A DNA stretch of 64,000 nt from Carettochelys insculpta (GCF_033958435.1 NC_134160.1:12821001-12885000); one strand, 5' to 3'. Shown: positions 48,201 through 58,605, counted from the first letter of the stretch. The notes: a model not told the origin generated them from the letters alone. Program-made: numbers and translations.

Positions 48201-51200
48201 GAATTTTCTGGATTTTGTGGGTTCAGTCAGATCCTTAAGGGGGAAATTGTGGCAAAATAAACTGAGACAAGATGCCTTCATTGTTACCCTAACAGAGGTT
48301 TTGTACATTTAGCCTCTATGCAGAGAGCCTGGGCAGCTGCTGTTGAGAACACAGACCAGAATTACTGGAATTAGCTCTGACAGAATGCTATTTCAACAAT
48401 TGTTAAGGCTCTTCAACTGAAGTTCTAATGACCCCATTCAAAGCAGTAAGATCCCAGTGATTTAAATCAACAGATCATGGATACAAGGACTCCTTTATAG
48501 CCATTAGCGTCAATGGGAATGTGCACACAACATGTACATCTATCAAAGGCTGCCCGGGAAAAGGTAGCTGAAGTCCTGCACAGCTTGCATGCTACCCTCA
48601 GAGCAGTTTTGTTGCTTGGCTCTGCTGGGAATTACCGATTAGGCTGTAGTTAATTGGTACACTGGATGCTGTGGGTGGCTGTTACGCGCACAATACAATT
48701 GCCACATACTTAATTTTAACTGCCTTTCTAGATGGTGAATGTTTCAGTTTGTGTTTATTCTCCTCGCTGTGTCTCCAGTTCTACTCCTTTGCCTCATTAT
48801 ACGGAAACAGTGGAACAACAGGCTTTTTACAAAGAGGCGCTTAAAGTCTGTCTGTCCCAGCTTCCCTGGAAGACAACTCTCTGAAGCCAATGGAAGAGTA
48901 CAAAGGATTCAGGATCAGATCTGACGTTTGCACATGGACATGTGTTTTAGGTGGAGGCATGGAAGAGGGTTCATTGGAAAAGGGCAGGAGTTTATTTTTA
49001 TTGGGCTGTTGTGTTATTGCTTATGCTAACATAGCGCTCTCCCAGCAGGAAAAAGGAAGTTTTTTAAAGTGTATGTTCTGCATATACAAGCTTGCTGTAT
49101 TTTAAAGTAGAACATTTTGACTATTTTTTTTAAAAGTTTCTTGACATTTCTTCGGGCTCTGACCTACATTATAGATCAGTGGTGTCCAAAAACACTTGGG
49201 CAGATCGCCACACGTCCCCCCTGCCCAGCTAGGCATCCTACCCCTCTCCCTCCTGCAGCCAGGCACCCTACCCCCGCCGCCCACCAGCAAACGGCCAGTG
49301 AGTCACCAGAGCCGCACTGCCCCAAGCCATGCCAGCCACCCAAACGCCGTGCCACGCCAGCCGCCAGAGCCCTGAGCCACACTGCTGGAGCCCCAAGCTG
49401 GGCCGCCCAAGCTGTGTGGCGCACATGGAGAACAGGAAGTGTACTGGACACTGATTATAGATTAAACGTCTGCATAAAAGTCAAAGGCCACTATATTAAG
49501 GTGAGATAAGAAAAAATACGGCAACTGCAAAAATCATGATGCACATCCTTCCAGTTTGTTAGAGGAGCTGGAAATATCATTCATACCACCTTCCTTCTGA
49601 GGATCTCAAAGCACTATTAAACTTAAGTTTCACAACATCTACGGCTGATAGACAACTGTCTTCCATTTTCAAGCAGGAAAACTCTCAGGGGCTAGGTCTA
49701 CACTTGCCCCCAACTTCGAAGGGGACATGTTAATCAGGGTGACAGGAAATTACTAATAAATACTGCAGTGAATATGCAGCACTTCATTAGGCTAATCCTC
49801 CCCTGTGGCATATTCACTACAGCACTTCATTAGCAATCTCCCGTTGCCCTGATTAACATGCCCCCTTCGAAGTTGGGGGCAAGTGTAGACAAGCCCAGGG
49901 TATGTTTACACAGCAGTTATTTTGGCACAATGGCCACTATTCTGAAATAACTTTGCAAGCATTTACAAAGAAAAACTGCCATTTTGAAATAATTTCAGAA
50001 CAGCGGACAGCTTATTTCATATTCTGTAAACCTCATTCTACAAGGCATAGCGCCCATTCCGAAACAGAAATTTTGGAACAGGGGCCATGTAGACAAAAAT
50101 AGGGGCTATTTTGAAATAAGCTATAGTGCTTCCAGGGGCTGTTCTCCAAAACAGGCTCTATTGTGCATGGACGCTCTATTTCAGACTAACTGAACACTAT
50201 TTCAACAAGCATTTTGTCTTATTTTGAAATAAGCTATTCCAGAAAATCTCTTCCAGAACAGCTTAAGAACATAAGAATGGCCATTACTGGGTCAGACCAA
50301 AGGTCCATCTAGCCTAGCATCCCGTTTGCCGACAGTGGCCAGTGCCAGGTGTCCCTGAGGGGGTGGACCAAAGACAACAATCAAGTGACTTGTCTCCTGC
50401 CATCCATCTCCAGCCTCTGACAAACAGAGGCCAGAGACACCATTCCTACCCCCTGGCTAATAGACTTTTACAGGCCTAACCTCCATGAATTTATCTAACT
50501 TCTTTGAACTTTCGTATAGTCCTGGCCTTCACAGCTTTTCTGGCAAGGAGCTCCACAAGTTGATTGTGCACTCTGTGAAAAAGAACTTTCTCTTATTAGT
50601 TTTAAACCTTCTACCCATTCATTTAATTTGGGCTGGGTCTACACTAATGCCCCCCTTTTGAAAGGGGGACACTAATAAAACACTTCAGGATAGGCAAATA
50701 GGAATAAGGGGATTTCGAAGTGTGCGGGGTCCTTTCAAAAAGGATCCTGTGTAGACAAGCTGTGCGTAATTGAAAGTGGCACTTTCGAAGTGCTGAAGCC
50801 GCCATTTTGCTAATGAGGTGCTGCATATTCATTGCAGTGCCTCATTAGCATACCCTGAAGTGTCTCATTAGCATCCCCCTTTTGAAAGCGGGGTGCTAGT
50901 GCAGACCCAGCCTTGGCATCCTCTAGCTCTTATATTATGGGAACAAGTAAATAACATTTCTTGATTCACCCTCTCCACACCGGTCATGATTTTATATACC
51001 TCTGTCATATCCCCGCACCCCCGGGTCTCCTCTTTTCTAAACTGAAAAGTCCCAATCTCGTTAACATCTCCTTGTATGGTACCCTTTCCAAACCCTTAAT
51101 CATTTTAATTGCTCTTTTCTGAACCTTTTCTAATGCTTATTCCAAAATAATGCTGCTGTGTTGACATAGCCTCCCTTATGTGTTTTTCCCAAGTTTACCT

Positions 51201-54200
51201 AGCAAGGCTATGAAAAATAATGTAAAAGATCACAAATGATTCCATCAAATGATTTAACCTCAATCACTCTTCTTCTTTAAGCAGTGGCAGGCATCCCAAA
51301 ACAACCCTTCCATGCTGCAGCTAGAATCAACTCATTCAGCTGGATTCTGACATGTTTATCATGAGCGAGGCCCAGCACATCTGGGCCTTAAACCAGGTTA
51401 GCATGTCTGCAGTTCAGCAGCACATTTCCATCACTGAGTTTGGGGAAAGGTTGGAAATAAGAATTTGGACATCAGCTGCTAGTGCCAGGAGGAAGGGTTG
51501 TGGTGTTGCCCCTCCCACAATGCAGTGCAGCCATTTTGGGATGGAACTATCCTTGCTAAAGTGGTCCTAGATATACAGGGAATCCCACGAGCAGCCAGTA
51601 GAGAAATAATCCTTTGTGAGTCCTTACTCTAAAATTTAGGGTGGAACAAGATTTTAGAATTACAGTAAACCCTCAGTTTTACAGACCCCGAGTTAGCAGA
51701 CTTGGGAACAACAGACCCCCTTGTTTCCAAAGTCCACTTAACCAGGGCCCATAAAACCCTAAATACCCACCCATCTCCCCCCAACATGGACTTACCACTG
51801 CAGAGCCACAGCTACTGCCTCTTCCCCTGGAGTCGCCACACGCTCCTCCTACCAGAGGTAATGCGCATAGGTGGGCAGACGGCACTCACGTATGCACCCC
51901 ACCAATTGTGGGAGGAGCGTGTGGCGGCTCCAGCAGAGGCAGTGGCTCTTCCAGGTGGTGGTGGCTCTTGCAGCCGCACCAGGGCTCCCAACCATGGTGG
52001 GGCCCCCAGCAGCGGTGGCAGACTCCAGCTCCTCCTTCCATTAGTCCATTAAATCAAGGGTTTATGGTAATTTATAACTCCATTGGGAAAAAAAATGGTT
52101 TTATAATGAAAAATCTGTCAGGTCATTAATTATAACAGTACTAGCAGAGCACTGCTGCAAACACCCAACTTGTTATTATGCCATCTGGCTGAATAATGGT
52201 CACTAGCCTTAACTGAACAGGAAATGGTGTAAAAAATCCACTGCATAATCTACGAGATGTTGGGCATGTATTTTACTGGAAGCATCAGTATAAAAAAAGC
52301 TTTGATTTCAGGAGGAAGTTGGATAGTGTACTGGCACTTTCAGAAAGCAGTAGAGTGTTCTGAGAAATGGAGAGCTGAATCATCGTGATGCAGGATTCAA
52401 TCTTGTGCAACAAATAGAGAAAAAGAACAATTGGGGACTTGTCTAAGGGTGTGTTTACACAGCAGGCAGGAAACATGTTCTAGCCAAATCCCCCCACCAG
52501 TCACCTTGAAACACTTGGATACCTGCAGATAGGCCCCCAGAACACACACTTGCTGAGTCATTCAGGGATATAGGTCCAAGCGCACAAATCTAGGCTGTTT
52601 TATCCAACTGCGCCTAGAAGGACCAAATCATAAGCCCACCTCATTCTCTTTTCTTTAACAAAGCTCAAATAAAGAGCACAAGATTGGACCCAGAATTCTT
52701 AAGGACTGGAGCTTCAAGACTTTCAGGGCGCGCTAGATGCCTTCAACTACCATTGTTTTCTCAGAGCTGATGCTGCATAGCAAAGCACAGGACTATGGCG
52801 AACATGACGCACTTTCACACATTTAACCAGAAGGAAAGATGTCCATCTGCAAATGCTGGCATACCAGATGCAAGTGCTTTTTCTTTGTAAAATGTGACTT
52901 CCTGTGACTAGACTGGACCAGGAAATCCTCAAGATTTCTTCCCTTACAAAGGCCACATTTTACAATACATCCAAGTTTAACCCTCGCACCTCAGAACACA
53001 CCCTCTCACTTGCACTTTTCAAAGCTGAAGCCTGTACTACAAATAAGCAATAAGTTCGTACTCAATTTATTTCACTACAGTCAAAAAGGCCTTGGTTCTA
53101 AAATACAGCACCTAGTTTGACATCTTTTTTAATTCTAGCTGAAAGTTACCTAGGCTCAGCATTTCTTTTAACTGTAAGGTTGATTATCTTCTTCTTCCTT
53201 GAGGAAGAGGGGACTGGATTCATCACACCTATGACTGTTATATCTCACAAGGCAGACAGCATCATGTCTACTGAACACACAGTTCCTGTCTAAGTACTGG
53301 GAAGATTTTAGTAGTCAGCTAGTCTTAGAAAGAGACAAAAATAAGAATAAAAAATAACTTTAAAAAGTGATTTAGGGTGTGTCAATGGGAGATTTAGCCT
53401 CTGACAGAAAATAAAAAACTTCATCTGTCCTACGCTTGGCAGGTGGGGGAGGGAAGGGAGGCAGAACTATTTCCACAAAAAGAGGATGTGATTCAGCAAC
53501 ATTTTGATAATCATGGAAACAGCAATTGTGTCTAACATTTCCAAGTGCTTAACGTTTCCCCTCAACAAACAGAATGTAGAGAATATTAAGGGAGCCAGTT
53601 AAAACGCTGGTGTTTGAGGACATAATGCCACTTAAAGGCTCCACTGGATGAAGTAGTATAAGCCTCGTCTAGAATACATAGTTCTCACAGCAAAGCTGTG
53701 TCAGCAAGGAATATGGAAACAAAAGATCCCCTCCTCCCATCAAACCAACCTGGTAATGCTCACAAAAGCTCTTGGCTACAACTACAAAAAGAGGGTTTTT
53801 CCAGCAAAATCAGACTTTTGTCAGAAAAAACGCACAGAGTATCTACAAGCAAAATGTGCTTTGTTGACAGACTGTCAACAAAATCTGGCACATCTGCTGG
53901 CTGCGCTGTGCTTCTTCGCGTTTAGGTATAACCCTTTTGTCGACAAAAGAGCCATGTAGACACTGGGGGGCCCTTCTTTCGATAGACAGGGCTTCCAGTT
54001 CCCTGGGCAGCCCTGTTTGCTGATATGCCAGTTGGTCCTTCTGTCCAGAGAGCAGCCAGACAGTTTCTTGCTTTTTTTTGTGTACGGATGTGATCTGTCA
54101 ACAGAGGTTTTGCTGGAAGATCTCTTCTGATGGTGACTTCTGTCAACAGTGTAGCCCTGGTTTATACACAGTTTTACCAGCAAAGGAACCTTTATGCTGT

Positions 54201-57200
54201 CGGAGGTTATGTTGTTTGCAGAGATGATTGAGATATGCTGGCAAGACAAAGACTTTAAGTCTAGACTACAGGGATTTATTGGCAGAAGTTTGTGTTGGAA
54301 GATATCTTGTGACAAAACTTCTGTCAACAGCTCACATCCAGACCTCAGGGTGGATCAAAAGAGAGATCCATTCTGTCAGAGAGCAGACAGACTGCCTGGC
54401 CACTCTACTGGCAAAACGGCACAGCCCCGGATTGTTGTTAAGTATAAATGGGACACCAGAATCTGCAATTTCTTTCACTAGGGCAAGTGCATGCTTTTTG
54501 GACTGAAGGTTAAACCTCTCCCGTCTGGCACCCTCAGGACCTGATCAGTGCTGAACAAGAGAATTTGCTAGACCATGGGAGGTCAACATTGTCCAGCATA
54601 TTATCAACACTTCCTCTGTTTACTGGGCTCTTAGAAGAGATTTAGGGATAAATTACAGCTAACAGCACAGAAGACTGAGAGCCAGGACAGGTATCTGTAA
54701 ACAACCTCTATGAACCCACAGGAAACTTGGCCGTACCCATGACAAGTGGTTGTCCAGGTAGCTAAAATCATGCTGGATTATGGATATTGCCAGATGAGAG
54801 AGTTTCAGATTAGAGGGGTTAACCTGTAATATATAAATAGACCTAGTAATGCTAATTCTCTACATTGCCCACACCTTGAATTCTCCAGAGAAATATATAG
54901 AAAAAAGTCATAATTCAGAATAAAAATCATGTTCAAAATCAATCTCAAAACAACATATATATGGCTGCATCTACACTGGCACAAATCTTTGAAACAGCCA
55001 TGCTAATGGCCATTTCGAAGATTACTGATGAGGCGCTGAACTGAATATTCAGCACCTCATTACCATTAGGATGCTTCCGGCCACAGCGCTTCGAAAGTGC
55101 TGCTTTCGAACCCCTGCGTGTCAGCGTGGCTACACAGGGGTCCTTTTCAAAAGGGCCCAATACATTTCGAAATCCCCTTATTCCCCTCAGATGATTTCAA
55201 AATGTGCGGGGTCCTTTCGAAAAGGACCCCTGTATAGTTGTGCCGAGCCGTGGGTGTTCGAAAGCAGCGCTTTTGAAGCGCCACAGCTGGAAGCGTCCTA
55301 ATGCTAATGAGAAGCTGAATATTCAGTTCAGCACCTCATTAGTAATCTTCAAAATAGCCATTAGCATGGCTATTTCAAAGATGTGTGCTAGTGCAGACAC
55401 AGCCACATACCAGCATCTTCAGAGTTATACTAACTCTTGCTAGTGTCCAAAATATGATATTAAAAAGTGGTAATCTCAGAAGGTGAAAAACTCCCAGTGA
55501 AAAAATCAATTCTATGACTTGTCTGCTAGCTTCTATTATAAAGAACTTTAGTTTATGATTCCAAGTGACTTAGAAATATATTACTAAAGATACAGCAAAA
55601 ATCAATATCAACTTGGTGGTTCCAGCTACATAGCATCACACTTCACCAAATGCTTAACTGTGGGAAACAAAAAATCCCCAGCCAAGTGTGAAAGGTCTAG
55701 GAGTTTTTTAAATCAGTCAGATGAGCCACCCATGCCTAGTGAGACTTATGCACATAGTGACGATGGAAATGACTGTACAAACTTTAGTGACACTGTCATC
55801 TTGGAGAAACTACATCCACCTAAAAATGTTGCATATAATTAAAATAGACCACCTGAAACCATGGCAATGGAAAGTTAGCAAAATGATTTCTCTGCTCCTC
55901 TCTTCTTCCCCCTCACCCCCAGTTGGTTTAGGCATTTGGCACCACTTTGTGTATTGTCTGTCTCATTTATATAGCTCAGCAGTTTTCAATCTGTGGTCCA
56001 GAAACCAATTGTGGTCCACACACTGTCAAAGGACCCCCCAAAAATGTTGTTACTCTAAAGTGGCTTTAAACTTGTGGTCTTCAAATACCCAGTGATCTGC
56101 AGACTCTGGCTAAGATTTCCTAAGGCCTCTCTGAAGCACCAGGCCCTGGAGCAATGGCTCCCCTTTGCCTCGCCCATCAGTGGGCCTGCCTCCACCCCAC
56201 ATTTCTATTTGAAGTTTGTTAGGTGTCTGCAAACTACAAAAGATTACAAACCCACTGGTAAAGCCAATCCATTTTACTGCAGCTGACTCTTACAAACATT
56301 ATAGGGGAGCAAAAAAGCCCCATGTTACATTTCTTCAAACAAACTTACCCAAAAAAAAAAGTTTCAAGAGAACTGTATAAAGAATGCAAATTTTTCATTT
56401 CAAACCTCACAGTGTGCCTTATGACTTTATTTAACCCATTCAGTACTGGAGGTGGTAACATGCACGTAGTACAGACAACACAGTAAGAATGTGAGTGATC
56501 AGGGTCATATGGCAAGAAAGAACAGAAGTCAGGAGTTTCAACTTCTCCCTTCAGTCAGTGCCCTCATCATCCCCCAGATCTCCAGAGGGGAACCCCACAG
56601 AACATCAGCTACAAGAGCAGCAGGCCAGATCCCAGTCTCAGCTGCACTGCATTCATCCTGGAAGAATTTCAGTGAAGTCACTTACACCACGTTCACAGCA
56701 GCACAGATGACATGGGACTTTGGTCTGTTTGCCTGCCCAGACCCTAGAGAACCACTGGCCCTTCCCATTGCTTTACACTAGGACCCAGCCTGCATCTTAT
56801 TAGGATCAGAATAGGGGACGGGATGTGAGGAGCTCACACGTGCATGTTCTAGACACTTGGAGCAATGCATGTGCCGTGGCCCCATCACTATCACACCCCA
56901 GCTGGAAGTACAACAGGAGTGGCCATGGCACCAGCCAGCAGGTCTCCTAATGCACTGGCAGGGCAATGGCATTCGTTGGGGACCCCTCTTCCTGAACACC
57001 CCACACCATATGGGGAAACACAGGAGACAAACCCATGCAGCCAAAGCAGCAGTTCTGTCAGATATGCCCCACCCACACCTCAGGATCTCCCTCTACTCTC
57101 CCACCTGCCGAGGAGCAGACAGCCTCTGTGGGCCCCTGGGCGAGTAGAGGAGCAACCCCACAGTCCTGGGACTGACAGCAACGAGCCCACAGTGCTGCTA

Positions 57201-57689
57201 GGAGCACACTAAGCCCCGCCCCCAGCCCTCCGTGCTGCCCGGCGCGCACAGTGCCATGCCCCAGCAGTGATACAAAGGGCCAGGGTCCAGCCACCAGCGA
57301 CCGAAGCCCTGGACCTTGAGGCAACGCCGCCCTTTGCCGCTCCTGTCAGTGGGCCCGGCTACCCACTGCCTCCCGTCCTGCCCTTCTCTGGCCCTCCAGC
57401 CTGGGATCCCCCTCTACCTCCTACTCCCCACCACACACCCACCCACCTCCTCCAGCCCTGCCCCCAGCCTGGGATCCCCCTTTACCGCCTGCCCCTCAAC
57501 CTCCGCCAACCCTGCCCCCCAGCAGCCCCCGCCAGCCTTACTCCCCGCCCGGGAGCCCCCTTACTGTAGGACCCGAGCCGGCTCCCCGTGCCGCTCGTAG
57601 ACCAGCGCCAGGGAGCGGGCCGGGGCCGACGCTGACAGGGGGCGCAGGAAGGCGGCCAGGAGGGGCCGCACCCCGCGGAACAGCCCCAT
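33134..57689 (-). CDS. MECR: Mitochondrial trans-2-enoyl-CoA/ACP reductase (10 exons)
   Basis: Joined in transcript order: 57689-57565, 45377-45280, 44980-44849, 41174-41031, 39513-39411, 37776-37674, 36993-36920, 35802-35742, 34677-34605, 33297-33134. This gives 1077 nt, 358 residues plus TAA (human MECR is 373). All introns are GT-AG with consistent phases. MECR is an NADPH-dependent medium-chain reductase that catalyses the last step of mitochondrial fatty-acid synthesis, the pathway that supplies the lipoate precursor. Residues 1-26 are rich in Arg and Leu without acids, as expected for a mitochondrial presequence. Tyr77 in the IQGTY context corresponds to the family catalytic tyrosine. 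NSGVGQ (176-181) is the nucleotide-binding loop; LALNCVGG lies in exon 7 and [11 protein letters not shown] in exon 8. The end, [15 protein letters not shown], is characteristic of the family. No break is seen, so the gene looks functional. Confidence 0.96.
33915..33935. repeat. Poly-T tract
   Basis: About 20 T in MECR intron 9; could be the tail of a degraded minus-strand retroelement. Confidence 0.6.
34605..34677 (-). CDS. MECR: MECR exon 9
   Basis: 73 nt. Encodes [20 protein letters not shown] then NQTQ, with the conserved IFKD-KL-GFW block. Acceptor tttctacag, donor gtaagc. Confidence 0.93.
35742..35802 (-). CDS. MECR: MECR exon 8
   Basis: 61 nt encoding [20 protein letters not shown] after a split Gln. 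The phase requires the upstream acceptor in ccatacag|acag; the second AG, 4 nt further in, would shift the frame. Donor gtaagt. Confidence 0.93.
36250..36865 (-). repeat. Old CR1/L3-like LINE 3' fragment
   Basis: ggatcaccgtgatcatctaa, tctgacctcttgcacatttc and later ccagtttatatccaattatt follow the reversed LINE 3' order. Lies just downstream (in MECR transcription) of exon 7. Confidence 0.7.
36920..36993 (-). CDS. MECR: MECR exon 7
   Basis: 74 nt between acceptor ctctttcag and donor gtaagt. Encodes [20 protein letters not shown] then [12 protein letters not shown] is the diagnostic block. It contains no ATG-started ORF long enough for a simple ORF scan, so it is easily missed. Confidence 0.93.
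37520..37605 (+). repeat. CR1-like LINE 3' tip
   Basis: gccactagactagatggacc, acaggctgatctaatttgcc is the LINE 3' end; it lies about 70 bp from MECR exon 6. Confidence 0.65.
37674..37776 (-). CDS. MECR: MECR exon 6
   Basis: 103 nt. Encodes [20 protein letters not shown] and [14 protein letters not shown]. The Arg-Pro at the exon 5/6 border follows the strand that usually sets NADPH preference. Donor gtactg. Confidence 0.95.
38529..38730. mobile_element. Second-family Penelope-like fold-back
   Basis: Left arm cctggagcaccttgaagact, aagagattta; right arm taaatttgttagtctttaag, gtgtcccagg. The tail cagatacagactaacatgat, tacccctctgaga is the other common Penelope-type 3' end of reptiles. Arms of about 40 bp point outward. 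Confidence 0.6.
38765..38825 (+). repeat. Penelope-like 3'-end scrap
   Basis: gacccacaaaagctcatgac, ctaataataaagatgctaca, ggactgctt matches the tail of the first Penelope family. Confidence 0.6.
39411..39513 (-). CDS. MECR: MECR exon 5 (NADPH-binding loop)
   Basis: 103 nt. Encodes [20 protein letters not shown] through INVIRDR, the dinucleotide-binding loop and following strand. Acceptor tgctgcag, donor gtgagt. Confidence 0.96.
39514..41030. other. MECR intron 4, mostly unrecognised
   Basis: No exon-like sequence. At 40125-40680 a purine-rich stretch starting tgtgatggggtag could be an LTR relic, but I could not find its partner. Confidence 0.3.
41031..41174 (-). CDS. MECR: MECR exon 4
   Basis: 144 nt. 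Encodes [18 protein letters not shown] through [15 protein letters not shown] and FETLEPG, the hinge into the Rossmann domain. Donor gtacat. Confidence 0.96.
41175..42429. other. MECR intron 3, partly unrecognised
   Basis: A tRNA-like stretch at 41290-41360 (cctgaggtctaagcacaggc ... ggttcgatacac) may be a diverged SINE head. The rest is unassigned. Confidence 0.3.
42430..43010 (+). pseudogene. Decayed CR1 ORF2 linker fragment
   Basis: Readable pieces in several frames: SDHEIRDF (about 42578-42605), [25 protein letters not shown] (42719-42955 frame, KK-W-N-EL--LK-K---Y-KW), then KAQYE and ARDIKG-KK-FF. This is the CR1 endonuclease-RT linker on the plus strand, with many breaks. Lies in MECR intron 3. 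Confidence 0.7.
43441..43558 (+). repeat. tRNA-derived SINE
   Basis: gctataacccagtggtttaa (A-box-like), then the CR1-like tail ctgtgagggcaggggactgg, actcaatgacctctaatggt, cccttccaatcctgtggga. Confidence 0.75.
43627..43850 (+). repeat. tRNA-derived SINE with A-rich insert
   Basis: gagggatagctcagtggtta, gagcatttgcccttgtaaac, ccaggggtgtgagctcagtc supply A and B boxes. An A-rich tract follows at 43735-43760, then the tail ctcaaggtcccttccagctc. Confidence 0.8.
43851..44848. other. MECR intron 3 remainder, no feature recognised
   Basis: AT-rich; a short GT microsatellite at 44350-44367. Confidence 0.35.
44849..44980 (-). CDS. MECR: MECR exon 3 (catalytic Tyr)
   Basis: 132 nt. Begins [20 protein letters not shown]; Tyr77 is the presumed proton donor. 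Continues to [15 protein letters not shown]. Acceptor ctcttgcag, donor gtgagg. Confidence 0.96.
45280..45377 (-). CDS. MECR: MECR exon 2
   Basis: 98 nt. Encodes [18 protein letters not shown] (positions 58-75), the conserved block just before the catalytic Tyr. Acceptor ttgattag, donor gtaacc. Confidence 0.95.
45405..45729. mobile_element. Tigger-like non-autonomous transposon
   Basis: Flanked by TA at 45403-45404 and 45730-45731. Left end caggttgatcccctctaatc, right end gattagagaggttctacctg. Starts 28 bp upstream of MECR exon 2 in the first intron. Confidence 0.85.
46015..46201. mobile_element. hAT MITE with 8-bp duplication
   Basis: Ends cagtggttcccaacctttt and aggttgggaaccactg. Flanks TGTTAGTA (46007-46014) and TGTCAGTA (46202-46209) differ at one base. 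Confidence 0.88.
46210..49167. other. MECR intron 1, mostly unrecognised
   Basis: No exon-like sequence. A MIR-like strip on the minus strand at about 47755-47800 (ccccattttgcagatgggaa). Otherwise AT-rich unique-looking DNA. Confidence 0.35.
49177..49453. mobile_element. hAT-like MITE with perfect flanking duplication
   Basis: Left end cagtggtgtcc, right end ggacactg. ATTATAGAT occurs at 49168-49176 and 49454-49462, containing an 8-bp duplication. The core is very GC-rich with ccagccgcc-like repeats. Confidence 0.8.
49687..49896. repeat. Palindromic MITE, about 210 bp
   Basis: ggctaggtctacacttgccc, ccaacttcgaaggggacatg, ttaatcaggg is mirrored by ccctgattaacatgccccct, tcgaagttgggggcaagtgt, agacaagcc. 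Arms of about 95 bp, nearly perfect. Confidence 0.88.
50264..51136 (-). mobile_element. CR1 LINE 3' fragment, split by a MITE
   Basis: Left: taagaacataagaatggcca, ttactgggtcagaccaaagg is the CR1 3' tip in reverse. Right: accctctccacaccggtcat, ctcctcttttctaaactgaa, tctgaaccttttctaatgc is the RT thumb region in reverse. About 590 bp without the insertion. Confidence 0.9.
50631..50912. repeat. Palindromic MITE inside CR1, TTG flanks
   Basis: Begins ggctgggtctacactaatgc and ends gctagtgcagacccagcc. TTG on both sides (50628-50630 and 50913-50915) suggests a 3-bp target duplication. Confidence 0.85.
51663..52067. mobile_element. Tigger-like non-autonomous transposon
   Basis: TA at 51661-51662 and 52068-52069. 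Left end cagtaaaccctcagtttta, right end ttaaatcaagggtttatgg. The middle contains a gtggcggctcc / ggagtcgccacac inverted pair. Confidence 0.8.
52068..53650. other. MECR intron 1, no feature recognised
   Basis: AT-rich, short ORFs only. Confidence 0.35.
53655..54430. repeat. Inverted-repeat-rich transposon cluster
   Basis: Repeated ctgtcaaca / tgttgacag motifs, tttgtcgacaaaagagccat, gtagacactgg and ctgtcaacagtgtagccctg suggest one or two diverged MITEs with guanine-poor arms. Exact ends not resolved. Confidence 0.45.
54503..54826. mobile_element. Tigger-like non-autonomous transposon
   Basis: Left end gaaggttaaacctctcccgt, right end gattagaggggttaacctg before TA. Same end type and internal ttgctagaccatggga / ggattatggatattgccaga pattern as the 45405-45729 copy. 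Confidence 0.65.
54963..55404. repeat. Palindromic MITE, about 440 bp
   Basis: Begins ggctgcatctacactggca, ends gctagtgcagacacagcc. Arms carry the mirrored gggtccttttcaaaa / ttttgaaaaggacccc-type and gcacctcatta / taatgaggtgc motifs. Confidence 0.85.
55405..57539. other. MECR intron 1, 5' part
   Basis: 55976-56105 resembles a hAT MITE end (cagcagttttcaatctgtgg, tccagaaacc) but the far end is unclear. 56500-57540 becomes increasingly GC-rich towards the promoter. No exon recognised. Confidence 0.35.
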
Positions 57690-58110
57690 CCTCTTCAGCA
57701 GTCGCGGCACTCAAGTGCCCCAGCAAAGAGCGTCACGGCAGGGAGCCCCGCCCACAGCCCGGAAACCCCTGTTTGTCCCGCCCACTGCCCCATCGCCCCG
57801 CCCCTCGCTGCAGCTCGCCCTGACCACTGGCTGGAGAGCCCGCGCCTGGCTTAATTAGCCCCACCCACTGCCGGGGAGACCCCCCCCCCTCAGGTTGGCC
57901 CCACCCACCCCTCTGAGTGAGGTGGGAGTTTCCCTTCAAACCCGCGGAGGGTGCAAGGCCCCAGGTGGGGCTAAAACGGCGGAGAGCCGCTCCCAGCCCC
58001 GGCCGAGTGCGCGGCCGTGCCCTGCATGTGGCTGTGCGTGGCAAGTAACCACCCTGTGCGGGGTGCAAACCGGGCCCGAGCTCCACTGGGCTCCTGCTAC
58101 CTGCCCCTAA
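57540..58110. promoter_or_regulatory. MECR: CpG-rich island at the MECR promoter
   Basis: GC-rich and clearly rich in CG dinucleotides compared with its flanks, spanning MECR exon 1 and about 400 bp upstream. No TATA box seen, as usual for a housekeeping promoter. It could also serve a divergent gene, but I saw no convincing plus-strand exon. Confidence 0.7.
57565..57689 (-). CDS. MECR: MECR exon 1 (start, mitochondrial presequence)
   Basis: ATG at 57689-57687 with A at -3 and G at +4. Encodes 41 codons plus CA, starting [20 protein letters not shown] and continuing to [15 protein letters not shown], the first strand of the reductase fold. Donor gtaagg. Lies inside the CpG island. Confidence 0.93.
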
Positions 58111-58605
58111 CCCCCCCGTAAGAAACTGAGTTAGGAGTCGGGACCCTGAAACACACGCCAAACGCCCATGTTCTCTTAGCATAAATAAAATTGGCCCCTT
58201 TCATTTGTCAGCTGTTCCGGCAGGTCATCTGCAACGGTTTGATCCCAGCTGCTGGGGCTTTAAGAAATAGATTAACATCGCAAACCTGTTTTGGGAGGAC
58301 ATAGTGCGGGAGGCATCAGACAGCAACAGGAGCTGAGCCCATGGTTGTTGGTGATGATAATGTGCCTGTTTACATTATGGAAATTTGCAAACGTTTTGCT
58401 ACATGAGTGGAATCCCCCTCCCGTTTGTCCTCCTGCACTTCCACAATAGAAATATGCCATACTGGTGCAATTTACTTTGGTAAATTACCTGGCTCAGTCC
58501 GCATAAACTCCACTCATTTAAATTCTCTAGTACACTGGCTTTGTGATACTAGTATGAATTTCCTAATGTAGACAAGCCTGTCATCTCCTTTTCAATAGGC
58601 TGTTT

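Larger units (their letters stand above)
49897..51173. mobile_element. Outer palindromic MITE, split by CR1
   Basis: Left end gggtatgtttacacagcagt with tattttggca; right end ttattccaaaataatgctgc, tgtgttgacatagcctcc. Interrupted by CR1 (50264-51136), which itself holds another MITE. Confidence 0.7.

Noticed and set aside
57538..57726. 62-codon ORF overlapping MECR exon 1
   Set aside because: Wrong frame; the MECR start at 57689 in another frame gives the presequence and the conserved LALVYERHG segment.
58015..58050. Possible divergent first exon (ATGTGGCTGTGCGTGGCAA then gtaacc)
   Set aside because: Only six codons with no recognisable signal peptide; likely chance.
57733..58182. 149-codon minus-strand ORF upstream of MECR
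   Set aside because: Lies in the CpG island, where stop codons are rare; sequence is low complexity and not in frame with MECR exon 1.
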